Positions 9,132 to 16,906 of a stretch of DNA of 64,000 bases are shown here, in pieces (within the stretch, counting starts at the first letter, position 1; each line of letters begins with the position of its first letter). Under the pieces are notes generated by a model that was not told the DNA's origin, did no database searches, and was given only the letters and a program-made list of their open reading frames with translations. The translations under genes were made by a program, and so were the position numbers. The DNA comes from Bacillus sp. FJAT-22090. Lineage in GTDB: Bacteria; Bacillota; Bacilli; Bacillales_A; Planococcaceae. The stretch lies in assembly GCF_001278755.1 (NCBI RefSeq), contig NZ_CP012601.1:3596154-3660153 (forward strand), given 5' to 3'.

Positions 9132-9854
9132 TTGCTGCAAACATCATTAGTCACTGTAACGCATGACCCGGAAGGAAAGAATATAGAAATCTTAAAAAAA
9201 TTGCAACTAAGCTTGGAAGAAATATATGAAGAACTTTTTATTACCATTAGTGAAGAATCTTCATCGGAATTAATAAAAGCGATTGAAAATAGCCGTTTTA
9301 ACTTTAAAATTATCCCCAAGACAGGAGCGGCAAATGCCAGAAGGGAAGCATTGAAGTATGCACTAACAGGGAAGGGGCGACACTTTCATTACTGTGACTT
9401 CGATAGAGTTTTAACGTGGGGTAAAAATCATTTAAACGAATTAAAAGTACTGGTAGGAGACATACCAAATCATGATTATTTAATACTTGGCAGGACAGAA
9501 CGAGCAATGAAGACACATCCTATTGAATGGATAGAAACAGAAAAAATCACCAATCATATAGTTTCACTGGAACTTGGAAAAGAAGTAGATATAACCGCGG
9601 GATCTTGTGGATTTACGAGAGAAAGTGCTGAATATATTACTAGGTATTCGAAAGAAAAGATGACAGATGCGGAATGGGCGATGATTGTACATAGGATCGT
9701 CAAACGACAAGTCGATTACCGAGCAGTTGAAGGTTTGGAATTTGAGGAAGAGATTAATGGTTTAAATAGAACGATTAGTGATTCAGATAAATGGTTTAGT
9801 CGTTTAAGGCTTGGATACATTATAAGTGAAACAGCAATGAAGGTTGGTAAATAG
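9132..9854 (+). CDS. Uncharacterised protein, possible GT-A type glycosyltransferase
   Basis: 240 residues, TTG start after AGGAGG. I do not recognise a named family. The order of elements suggests a GT-A nucleotide-sugar fold: an N-terminal beta strand SLVTVTHD, TGAANARREALKYAL (the type of helix that often precedes the metal site), then HYCDFDRVLTW at about residues 86-96 with a DxD-like CDFD motif, and ITAGSCGFTRES further on. No membrane segment. Alternative: an unrelated Rossmann-like enzyme. It ends a small operon after the Nudix gene. Confidence 0.6.
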   Translation: MLQTSLVTVTHDPEGKNIEILKKLQLSLEEIYEELFITISEESSSELIKAIENSRFNFKIIPKTGAANARREALKYALTGKGRHFHYCDFDRVLTWGKNHLNELKVLVGDIPNHDYLILGRTERAMKTHPIEWIETEKITNHIVSLELGKEVDITAGSCGFTRESAEYITRYSKEKMTDAEWAMIVHRIVKRQVDYRAVEGLEFEEEINGLNRTISDSDKWFSRLRLGYIISETAMKVGK

Positions 9855-9857
9855 AAA

Positions 9858-9886
9858 ACAGCCTCCCCCGTTTCTGGAAAGGCTGT
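9858..9886. terminator. Terminator between convergent genes
   Basis: ACAGCCT/AGGCTGT stem with a 15-nt loop; the T run is best on the minus strand, so it mainly ends the DUF4395 gene. Confidence 0.65.
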
Positions 9887-9890
9887 GGTT

Positions 9891-10313
9891 TTAGTGAGCT
9901 GCTGAATTTTTTCTGCGATATTGCCATTGTTGGTATTGGAAACGAACGAAACACCCAATACAAAATCCGAGGATTGCTATTAAAGCAGCGAGACCAACCA
10001 TTACTGTAGCAATATTAAATAATACTACCCAATTTAATAGAAAACTTATACTTGCAACGAATAAGAAGCCGACTGCCAACCATTGGTTAAATCTTAACTG
10101 AGCATAATCCTCTTGAATATATTGATTTGCAGGCTTCGATAAAAAACGTTTTACTATTACCAATATTGGATGAAAACCAGTTAATAAGCTAGAAAGATTT
10201 GCGATTAGTGGAATAAATAAAATCCACGCAGATTGTGTAATAAGAGCTATAAAAACAGACACAACAATTGTCCATTGATTTGCCATGACAAGAGGTTTTG
10301 GGATTGTTTTCAT
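9891..10313 (-). CDS. DUF4395 integral membrane protein
   Basis: 140 residues with four predicted membrane segments and a basic C-terminus (RFQYQQWQYRRK). It fits DUF4395: an initial KTIPKPLVMANQW segment, then FIPLIANLSSLLTG. I begin at ATG 10313; the frame stays open to 10445 but the extra residues overlap the terminator of the neighbouring ABC-F gene and look non-coding. Function of the family is unknown; in other bacteria it is often near thioredoxin-like or sulfur genes, which is not the case here. Confidence 0.75.
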   Translation of the reverse strand: MKTIPKPLVMANQWTIVVSVFIALITQSAWILFIPLIANLSSLLTGFHPILVIVKRFLSKPANQYIQEDYAQLRFNQWLAVGFLFVASISFLLNWVVLFNIATVMVGLAALIAILGFCIGCFVRFQYQQWQYRRKNSAAH

Positions 10314-10437
10314 TTTAAAACCTACTTTTCTTATTGGATTTATTTTTATTATAAGATGATTTGATGAAATTGTAAATAATTTAATACTTACATATTTCCC
10401 GGGAAAATGACAAATCTTGAGTGGCTTCAACAAAAAA

Positions 10438-10466
10438 AGAGGCAACCCTTTTAAGGGATAGCCTCT
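10438..10466 (-). terminator. Terminator of the ABC-F gene
   Basis: AGAGGC...CCCTTTTAAGGG...GCCTCT hairpin followed on the minus strand by seven T residues. Confidence 0.85.
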
Positions 10467-10471
10467 GAAAT

Positions 10472-12127
10472 TTATTTTCCTTTTAATTCGTTAATTTGCT
10501 TTGTTAGTTCTAAAAACTTTTGGTCTAACTCGTTGTATTTTGGATCGCTTTTTTGTATATAACTAAGTGCTCCCAACACTGCCTGCCGTTCTGTTTCAAG
10601 TTTTAATAATTCTTTTTCAAGATTGGATTCATTGTTTTTATTTATCCATTCATTGTAGCTCATGTCTATTTTTTTTATTGTTTTATTTTCAAAAATGAGC
10701 AGTTTGTTTGATAGTTTATCTAAAAAGTAACGATCGTGTGTAACTAATAAAATGGTACCAGGATAGGTGGAAAGCGTTTTTTCTAATTGCTCTCTAGATG
10801 GGAGATCTAAATGGTTGGTTGGCTCATCTAATAGTAAGACATCCTTTTGGTCTAGTATGAATTCCATGAGTTTTAATTTTACTCGCTCACCCATACTCAT
10901 TGTTGAAATAGGGCGAGACCAGTGATCCTTTGAAAATCCGAGGTTCATCATAAGTGTTTGTATTTTACCTCTAATCTCATAATCTGTAGGACCAAAAAAT
11001 TCGAAGGGTGTTTTTTCTTCTGGTAGATCAAATACGGTTTGACGTAAATAGCCTATATTCATCGCTTCTGATTTCCATAGTTCTCCTTCGCTCGATTCTT
11101 CCCCCAGTAACATGCGGAAAAATGTCGATTTTCCACTTCCGTTAGGACCAAGAATACCAATCCGCTCTTGAGATTGTATAGTAAAAGAGGCATTCTGAAA
11201 TAAAAGATTGTCCTCGAAACTCTTTGTTATATTTTTGGCTTCTACAACACGTTTCCCTTTTTTCTTGTTCCCTTCAATAGAGAAGAGCACTTCTTTTCCT
11301 TCTTCTGGTTTATCTATAGTGTTTTTAGAAAGTTCTAGTTCTAACCGTTTCTTTTTAGAACGAATTTGAACATCCATTTTCTTAGCTTTGACACGGTAAT
11401 ATTCTTTATTAAATTCATGTTTTGTTGATTCTTCATGTGCTTTGGAAGACCAGTTTTTTAGCTCGGATATTTGTTTCTCTACTTGCTGTATTTTAGATTG
11501 CTGGGCATCATAAAGTCTTTGTTGGGTTAATCTGTTTTCTTCCTTCTTTTGTCGATAAGAAGAGTAGTTCCCTGTATAGACCGTCAATTTTTTATTTTCA
11601 ACTTCCCAAATACAATCAGCTACCTCATCCAAAAAGTATCGGTCGTGCGATACTAAAATAATTGTTCCTTGGTAAGCGTTTATCTGCTTTTTTAGGAAAG
11701 ACAAGCTATCTTGATCTAAATGATTAGTAGGTTCATCTAGTAATAGGACTTGAGACTTCTCAGCAAATACGCGTGCTAATCTTCTCTTCATTTTTTCTCC
11801 ACCACTCAAATGGGTGTAACTACGACCTTTAGGAACAGACCATTTACTGAAGTATATCCATTCATCATCAGCGTAATCCGTTTTGTTAAATTGTTCATCT
11901 TCCTGTTTAAAGTAACTGATAGTTGGTGGGGCTCCAAACCACTCGATTTGTCCTTTTGTTGGGGCAGACTCTTTTGAAAGTAAAGAGAGTAGAGAAGACT
12001 TACCTTCTCCATTTCCACCTACAATACCAATCACAGACCCGGAAATAATATCCGCCTTCACATTTTGTAAAACTATCTTATCGCCAAAAATAATACCTAT
12101 ATCGTCTAACTTGCCATGTAGTGTCAT
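10472..12127 (-). CDS. vmlR: ABC-F ribosomal protection protein, VmlR-like
   Basis: 551 residues with two ATPase domains and no membrane segments. Walker A motifs GGNGEGKSS and GPNGSGKST, signatures LSGGEKMKRR and MSMGERVKLK, Walker B LLLDEPTNHLD twice. The linker between domains (RLTQQRLYDAQQSKIQQVEK, then NWSSKAHEESTKHEFNKEYY) and the C-terminus (KLETERQAVLGALSYI) closely follow Bacillus subtilis VmlR, which protects ribosomes from virginiamycin M, lincosamides and pleuromutilins. The gene is preceded by a long leader with a terminator/antiterminator switch, typical of drug-induced ABC-F resistance genes. The drug spectrum of this copy cannot be read from the sequence. Confidence 0.9.
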   Translation of the reverse strand: MTLHGKLDDIGIIFGDKIVLQNVKADIISGSVIGIVGGNGEGKSSLLSLLSKESAPTKGQIEWFGAPPTISYFKQEDEQFNKTDYADDEWIYFSKWSVPKGRSYTHLSGGEKMKRRLARVFAEKSQVLLLDEPTNHLDQDSLSFLKKQINAYQGTIILVSHDRYFLDEVADCIWEVENKKLTVYTGNYSSYRQKKEENRLTQQRLYDAQQSKIQQVEKQISELKNWSSKAHEESTKHEFNKEYYRVKAKKMDVQIRSKKKRLELELSKNTIDKPEEGKEVLFSIEGNKKKGKRVVEAKNITKSFEDNLLFQNASFTIQSQERIGILGPNGSGKSTFFRMLLGEESSEGELWKSEAMNIGYLRQTVFDLPEEKTPFEFFGPTDYEIRGKIQTLMMNLGFSKDHWSRPISTMSMGERVKLKLMEFILDQKDVLLLDEPTNHLDLPSREQLEKTLSTYPGTILLVTHDRYFLDKLSNKLLIFENKTIKKIDMSYNEWINKNNESNLEKELLKLETERQAVLGALSYIQKSDPKYNELDQKFLELTKQINELKGK

Positions 12128-12414
12128 AAAATCCTCTCCTTTTGGAGGAATAAAAAAATCCCTCCGATATTAAACGGAAGGATTACATACTGACCATTAA
12201 ATGAATATGCAAAAACCACTACAAAGCGTTAGCGTATTGTAGAGAATTATTTGCAGTAATTTTGAAAAATGGGCAGACTAATCCTATTTCCGGTTTCGTA
12301 AAGTTTTATTTTGTTACTGCGCAAATATATCGCAGAAAAAACTTCTACTGAGAAATAAGATTAAAACTTCATCGGCCACCCATCGTCCCTTCAAAATTTG
12401 ATGTCTTCATTATA
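12128..12414 (-). promoter_or_regulatory. Antibiotic-responsive leader of the VmlR-like gene
   Basis: A minus-strand TATAAT (12409-12414) would give a leader of about 275 nt. Near its 5' end lie two minute overlapping frames: ATG GGT GGC CGA TGA (12383-12369) after GAAGGG, and ATG AAG TTT TAA (12372-12361). A CTGCG/CGCAG hairpin and a CTACAA/TTGTAG hairpin follow. The segment CGGAAATAGGATTA (12292-12279) can pair with the 5' arm of the attenuator, TAATCCTTCCG (12185-12175), leaving only a 3-nt bulge, so it is a ready-made antiterminator. Stalling of a ribosome in the leader would be expected to choose between the two folds. Confidence 0.75.
12152..12185 (-). terminator. Leader terminator (attenuator) of the ABC-F gene
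   Basis: On the minus strand AATCCTTCCG pairs with CGGAGGGATT and is followed by seven T residues, ending about 25 nt before the ABC-F start codon. It lies inside the leader of a gene transcribed the same way, so it acts as an attenuator rather than an end-of-gene signal. Confidence 0.85.
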
Positions 12415-12439
12415 TCATATTCATACTTTCGTTTTAAAC

Positions 12440-13141
12440 TCAACTTTCCTCTTTTAAAAATAATTTAGTTAAAACGATAAAAACAATAATGGCATACATA
12501 ATCGCAAAAGCTGAAACCGTCCAAAATTCTTTTCCAAACTGATCTAAACTGTCAGGCTCAAAAAAATTAATAACATTTACAACTGGAGGAAATAAGATAA
12601 ATAACCATTTTAATAAAGGCAGTTTCTCTATTATTCCTTCATATGAAAGTGTTAAAACAATGATGAAAACTGCAAAAAGCCATGTATATTTCTTTGGTAC
12701 AAATGATGAAATAGAAGAAAGGGATCCAACAAAAATACCAAATATGGCCAATAATAGATGTATAAAAGTAGAGAGGCCAAAATGAATTAGTGTCATTGCT
12801 TCTTTGAAACTGTTCATTAGTATAGGATAGATAATTGCAAACAACATAAAAATAATGGAGATCAAGATACAGATTATCCATTTCCCCCATAGATAGTTCT
12901 TTTTGCTAAGGTGGACAAATAATATATTTTTCTCAGCTTCCTCTTCAATAGAAAAAATACTCATCGATACCCAGGTCATGACTATATAGATGGCGATGCT
13001 TGTTACTGCGTAACTACTTAATATTTCCACGCCGCTGTAACTATATAAAACAAAAACCCATATTAAAAAGGATGCTGCTGGAGGGATAATTTTGAATGAG
13101 CGTATATAACTTATCAATTGGTATCTAATAAATCCTGGCAC
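12440..13141 (-). CDS. ABC-2 type transporter permease subunit
   Basis: 233-residue membrane protein with about six hydrophobic segments, beginning with a short basic N-terminus. Starts at GTG 13141, set by AAGGAAG 5 nt upstream inside the end of the ATPase gene. It lacks any soluble domain, fitting a small ABC-2 permease of an exporter. The ATPase partner lies immediately upstream (2-nt gap). Substrate unknown; bacteriocin-immunity and Na+-type exporters share this architecture. Confidence 0.8.
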   Translation of the reverse strand: MPGFIRYQLISYIRSFKIIPPAASFLIWVFVLYSYSGVEILSSYAVTSIAIYIVMTWVSMSIFSIEEEAEKNILFVHLSKKNYLWGKWIICILISIIFMLFAIIYPILMNSFKEAMTLIHFGLSTFIHLLLAIFGIFVGSLSSISSFVPKKYTWLFAVFIIVLTLSYEGIIEKLPLLKWLFILFPPVVNVINFFEPDSLDQFGKEFWTVSAFAIMYAIIVFIVLTKLFLKEES

Positions 13142-13143
13142 AG

Positions 13144-13956
13144 TTACTTCCTTTCCTTGACCTCAAGTACTGAACAATTTTTATTTAACAAATCCAATAA
13201 TAGTAAATCACTTTTTTCTAGCTCCACCGTTATTAATGCCGTATCTTCTTCAAAGTAAATTTCGATAATATCAAGTTCATTAAAAATTGCCTTATTAGGG
13301 AATTTTACTTTTACCTTTCTTTGTATACTAGTAGTTTCTTTTTGAACTAAGATACTACCATCTTTAACATATAAAACTTGATTGGCTAAAGTGTCTACTA
13401 ACAGGTCCTCGTGAGTGGTAAAAATAATCGTCATTTGTTTTTTTAGTTTTTCAAGAATTGCAATTAGACTTTGTTGAGAGGTAGCATCCAATCCAGTTAA
13501 TGGTTCATCCAAAAGAAGGATGTCTGGTTTAGTTAGAATTGCTTGAAGGATACCTACTTTTTGTTTCGTACCTTTTGAACATCGCTTAAGAGGAACGTCC
13601 ATAAAAGACTCTATTTCAAACAGATGGATATACTCTAACAACTCTTTTTCCGCTTGAGTCGATGATATGCCATGAAAGGATGCTGTTAATAGTAAATATT
13701 CCTTTAGCTTAAATCGTAGGTTTTCAGGGAAATGCTCCGGTACATACCCAATTCTGTTTCCATTTCTTAAGATTTTTCCGCTAGAGGGCTCATAAATTCC
13801 GGCTAAAAGTTTTAATAAAGTACTTTTGCCTGACCCATTTTGACCACGTATAGCAACAGATTCATTTTCATGAAGCTTAAAGGAAACATTTTGTAAGACT
13901 ACATGTCCATTTATTTCTTTCATTACATTTGAGGCCTCAAAAATTATCTTCTTCAT
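13144..13956 (-). CDS. ABC transporter ATP-binding protein
   Basis: 270 residues. Walker A GQNGSGKST, signature CSKGTKQKVG (a degenerate LSGGQ with Cys and Lys), Walker B ILLLDEPLTGLD and switch His in TTHED are in order. The last 70 residues form a small accessory domain. I use ATG 13956; the open frame extends upstream into the palindrome at 14026 but has no ribosome site there. Co-transcribed with the permease at 12440. Probably an exporter; no substrate evidence. Confidence 0.88.
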   Translation of the reverse strand: MKKIIFEASNVMKEINGHVVLQNVSFKLHENESVAIRGQNGSGKSTLLKLLAGIYEPSSGKILRNGNRIGYVPEHFPENLRFKLKEYLLLTASFHGISSTQAEKELLEYIHLFEIESFMDVPLKRCSKGTKQKVGILQAILTKPDILLLDEPLTGLDATSQQSLIAILEKLKKQMTIIFTTHEDLLVDTLANQVLYVKDGSILVQKETTSIQRKVKVKFPNKAIFNELDIIEIYFEEDTALITVELEKSDLLLLDLLNKNCSVLEVKERK

Positions 13957-14025
13957 CAGCACCACTGCCCGTTTTTCTATTATTCTAGCATATAACAAGA
14001 CACTTTGAAAAATTATCCAAACCAC

Positions 14026-14074
14026 TATTACAAGTAGATTACTGGTGCCAGGCACCAGTAATCTACTTGTAATA
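14026..14074. repeat. 49-bp perfect palindrome with GGTGCC-A-GGCACC centre
   Basis: Two 24-nt arms are exact reverse complements around one A (14050). The centre CTGGTGCCAGGCACCAG is a motif that recurs in intergenic palindromes of many Firmicutes, as I recall. It lies between divergent genes (ABC ATPase and dapH), so it is in the wrong place for an ordinary terminator and is more likely a REP-like repeated element or a cruciform-forming site. Confidence 0.8.
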
Positions 14075-14186
14075 AAATGAGAAAAAACTTTATTTTCAAT
14101 TAAATTTCGAGAAATGTATTTAAATTCGTGATTTTTTATAAAAATTCCTGTACAATTGACACATATTTTTTAGGAGGTAACAGAGG

Positions 14187-14900
14187 ATGAAGCAACTAGA
14201 CGCGTATGAAATTATTTCTTATATTCAACATGCAAAAAAATCTACACAGGTAAAGGTATACATAAAAGGGAAGGACATCAATCAAATTTCTTTTGGGCAA
14301 CAAACAAAAGTATTTGGAGAAGGTAATTCTCTTGTGCTATTTGGAGAATGGTCTGAAATTGAGCCAGTTTTAAATGAATACAAAGATCAAATTGAAGATG
14401 TAGTTGTAGAAAATGAAAGTAGAAATTCTGCCATTCCACTTTTAGATTTAAAGGGAATTAATGCACGAATCGAGCCAGGTGCGATTATTCGTGACCAAGT
14501 GAGCATTGGCGATAACGCTATTATTATGTTAGGTGCTGTTATTAATATAGGTGCCGTTATTGGTGAAGGTACAATGATCGATATGGGAGCAATTCTTGGT
14601 GGACGTGCAACGGTAGGAAATAACTGTCACATCGGCGCAGGAGCAGTGCTTGCTGGAGTAATTGAACCACCTAGTGCAACTCCGGTTATTGTGGAGGATG
14701 ATGTACTAATTGGTGCAAATGCGGTTGTATTAGAGGGATGCAGAATTGGAAAAGGTGCAGTAGTTGCTGCTGGAGCTGTTGTGACGAAGGATGTTCCTCC
14801 GTATACAGTAGTTGCTGGAACACCTGCTAAAGTCATTAAAGAAATTGATGATAAAACAAGATCTAAAACGGAAATCATGCAAGAACTACGTCAATTATAA
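14187..14900 (+). CDS. dapH: 2,3,4,5-tetrahydropyridine-2,6-dicarboxylate N-acetyltransferase
   Basis: 237 residues; acetylates tetrahydrodipicolinate in the acetyl branch of diaminopimelate/lysine synthesis, feeding peptidoglycan and spore dipicolinate. The N-terminal domain is followed by a left-handed beta helix of hexapeptide repeats ([48 protein letters not shown]). Same length as B. subtilis DapH (YkuQ). Starts after a strong AGGAGG, and is followed 11 bp later by the matching deacetylase. Confidence 0.96.
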   Translation: MKQLDAYEIISYIQHAKKSTQVKVYIKGKDINQISFGQQTKVFGEGNSLVLFGEWSEIEPVLNEYKDQIEDVVVENESRNSAIPLLDLKGINARIEPGAIIRDQVSIGDNAIIMLGAVINIGAVIGEGTMIDMGAILGGRATVGNNCHIGAGAVLAGVIEPPSATPVIVEDDVLIGANAVVLEGCRIGKGAVVAAGAVVTKDVPPYTVVAGTPAKVIKEIDDKTRSKTEIMQELRQL

Positions 14901-14911
14901 GAAGGTGTCCT

Positions 14912-16036
14912 ATGAAGTCTTTACTTGAAATTCGACGGGATTTGCACCGTATTCCTGAACTGGGCTTCCAAGAGGTGAAAACAAATGCTTATTTATTGGA
15001 GCAGATTCATTCGCTTCCCCAGGAAAGATTGAAAATTGTTACATGGAAAACAGGAATAGTAGTTAGAGTAGAGGGCACAAATGCGACAAAAACGATAGGT
15101 TGGCGTACGGATATTGATGGTTTGCCTATTTCTGAAGCTACGGATCTTCCATTCAAATCCGAGCATACAGATAAGATGCATGCTTGTGGACACGATGTGC
15201 ATATGACGGTAGCGCTTGGGCTGTTAAAGTCCCTTGTGGAGAATCCTGTTAATGATCATGTCGTTATTCTATTTCAGCCTGCAGAAGAAGGTCCTGGTGG
15301 AGCATTACCAATGAGAGAATGGTTGAAATTGGAGCAGCCGGAACTTGTACCTGATCAAATATTCGCCTTCCATATTGCACCTGAGTATCCAGTAGGAACT
15401 GTTGCAACTCGACCAGGACTGCTGTTTGCAAACACATCCGAACTATTTATTGATTTAGTAGGGAAGGAAGGCCATGCTGCATTTCCACATCAGGCAAGAG
15501 ATATGTCAATTGCAGCAGCGACTCTCTTACTACAACTACAAACAATTGTTAGTAGATCAATAAACCCTATGGATCCAGCGGTTGTTACTATAGGAAAAAT
15601 GACTTCTGGGACAGTTCAAAACATAATTTCTGGTCAAGCACGTTTAGAAGGAACTATTAGAACAATGGATGCCCGAACAATGTCGACAATAAAAGAAAAA
15701 ATTGAGTCGTTTTGTCGAGCAACTGAAATGGCGTTTGATTGTGATATTCATATCGATTATGGTTCTTCTTATTATCAAGTTAAAAATGAAGTAGTTATAA
15801 CTAATGAGTTTTTAGCGTTTGCTGAGCAAGACAAAAAAACTACCGCTATCTTATGTGATGCTGCAATGACTGGAGAGGATTTCGGGTACTTCCTACAAGA
15901 AATTCCTGGTATGTTATTCTGGGCAGGGGTAGATTCTCCTTTTGGATTGCACCATGCAAAATTAAATCCAAATGAAGCGGTCATTGATTATCTTGTTCCA
16001 TTTGTAGATGCCTATATTCGTAAAATTTCATGCTAA
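14912..16036 (+). CDS. dapL: N-acetyldiaminopimelate deacetylase
   Basis: 374-residue M20 metallopeptidase-fold enzyme that removes the acetyl group placed by DapH, after transamination. Metal ligands are visible in [10 protein letters not shown], the catalytic Glu in QPAEEGPGG, and His in HIAPEYP; the lid domain carries [11 protein letters not shown]. Family length and the dapH neighbour make the assignment firm (B. subtilis YkuR). Symbol follows the Bacillus naming; it is unrelated to the aminotransferase also called DapL. Ribosome site GAAGGTG 8 nt before ATG. Confidence 0.94.
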   Translation: MKSLLEIRRDLHRIPELGFQEVKTNAYLLEQIHSLPQERLKIVTWKTGIVVRVEGTNATKTIGWRTDIDGLPISEATDLPFKSEHTDKMHACGHDVHMTVALGLLKSLVENPVNDHVVILFQPAEEGPGGALPMREWLKLEQPELVPDQIFAFHIAPEYPVGTVATRPGLLFANTSELFIDLVGKEGHAAFPHQARDMSIAAATLLLQLQTIVSRSINPMDPAVVTIGKMTSGTVQNIISGQARLEGTIRTMDARTMSTIKEKIESFCRATEMAFDCDIHIDYGSSYYQVKNEVVITNEFLAFAEQDKKTTAILCDAAMTGEDFGYFLQEIPGMLFWAGVDSPFGLHHAKLNPNEAVIDYLVPFVDAYIRKISC

Positions 16037-16043
16037 TAAAAAT

Positions 16044-16080
16044 AAGGAGCTACCCAACTTAATGGGTCGCTCCTTTTTCT
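16044..16080 (+). terminator. Terminator of dapH-dapL
   Basis: AAGGAGC-t-ACCCA / TGGGT-c-GCTCCTT hairpin and T run. Confidence 0.88.
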
Positions 16081-16087
16081 TTGAATA

Positions 16088-16370
16088 GGTTATGAAAGCG
16101 ATTTACATGAAGAACGTATCAATAGACATGGCGGCGACAGCGATGCGACCAGTTTGTATCTAAAGATTTAAATGAAAATGATTTTAGGAATTTCTACTGG
16201 TTAGAGGAAAAAAAGAAGGACTCATCATACTTAACACCATTTGAATGTAATCAATTTTCACGTGTTACTTTGCAGATCCTAAGAACAAAGGGAAAAAGAG
16301 AAAAGATGAGATCGCTGCTTGGAATGAGATTAAAAAACTTCCTGGTAACAATGAGTACATAAGGAAATGA
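16088..16370 (+). pseudogene. Decayed gene fragment of unknown family, two frameshifts
   Basis: Three consecutive pieces of protein-like sequence lie in three frames: GYESDLHEERINRHGGDSDA (from 16088), then VSKDLNENDFRNFYWLEEKK (from 16156), then DPKNKGKKRKDEIAAWNEIK (from 16275) ending at a stop at 16370. Each piece is charged and coding-like, and joining them needs two single-base shifts. No start codon or ribosome site remains. I do not recognise the family. Could be sequence noise, but the smooth continuation across frames argues for a recently broken gene. Confidence 0.45.
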
Positions 16371-16414
16371 TAACAGAGCCAAAAAAAAATGATTAATGTG
16401 GGGTGTGGATATTA

Positions 16415-16837
16415 ATGAAAAGAGTAGCAATGTTTTTTATATTAATTTTATTTTCTATTACTCCAACTGTTCAAGCTTTAGAGTGGGCTTATTTTTTTGT
16501 TGTATGGGATGGAAATGTTTACGAAGTGAAAGAGGAAGAAGTAGGTGAAAGTGAAATAGGCAAGGCTGTAGGATACGTAGAAACCAAAGCTAATAATAGA
16601 ACCGGCAAACACGTTGGTAATGCATCTAACTACTATCCAATAGGAACAAAATATTATGAGATAAAGGGAATACCTTCAGATAAAGCAATTGCAGTTGAAG
16701 CAGGAGAAAAACAATGGGTAAAAGCAGAGTTTGTACACGAAAAGCCTTCTTACTGGCTGGTAAAAGTTTTACCATTTCTTTTTCTACTATTAATAATAGT
16801 TGTGTTTTTCCTTGCACTTAGAAGGAAAAAACGTTAA
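16415..16837 (+). CDS. Small secreted, membrane-anchored protein, FVVWDG family
   Basis: 140 residues. Signal peptide (residues 1-21, ending VQA), an exported domain of about 85 residues, then a C-terminal membrane segment (about 113-134) and the stop-transfer tail RRKKR, so it is probably anchored with the domain outside. The exported part is clearly related to the protein at 8245: FFVVWDG-x-VY, IG-x-x-x-GYV, GN-x-SN-x-YP-x-GTKYY, then I-x-G-I-x-S-D-KAIAV. Start ATG 16415, behind GGGGTG; an in-frame GTG 12 bases earlier is less likely. Function unknown. Confidence 0.8.
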   Translation: MKRVAMFFILILFSITPTVQALEWAYFFVVWDGNVYEVKEEEVGESEIGKAVGYVETKANNRTGKHVGNASNYYPIGTKYYEIKGIPSDKAIAVEAGEKQWVKAEFVHEKPSYWLVKVLPFLFLLLIIVVFFLALRRKKR

Positions 16838-16854
16838 ATAATTCAACAAGAAAA

Positions 16855-16887
16855 CAAAACGGTCCTAATGGAAACCGTTTTGTTTTT
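16855..16887. terminator. Bidirectional terminator
   Basis: CAAAACGGT/ACCGTTTTG hairpin, T run on both strands, between the anchored protein gene and asparagine synthase. Confidence 0.85.
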
Positions 16888-16906
16888 AATTCATATGTTC
16901 TCGGTA

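Noticed and set aside
13956-14055. N-terminal extension of the ABC ATPase into the 49-bp palindrome
   Set aside because: Family proteins start at the ATG at 13956 and the extension is translated repeat sequence.
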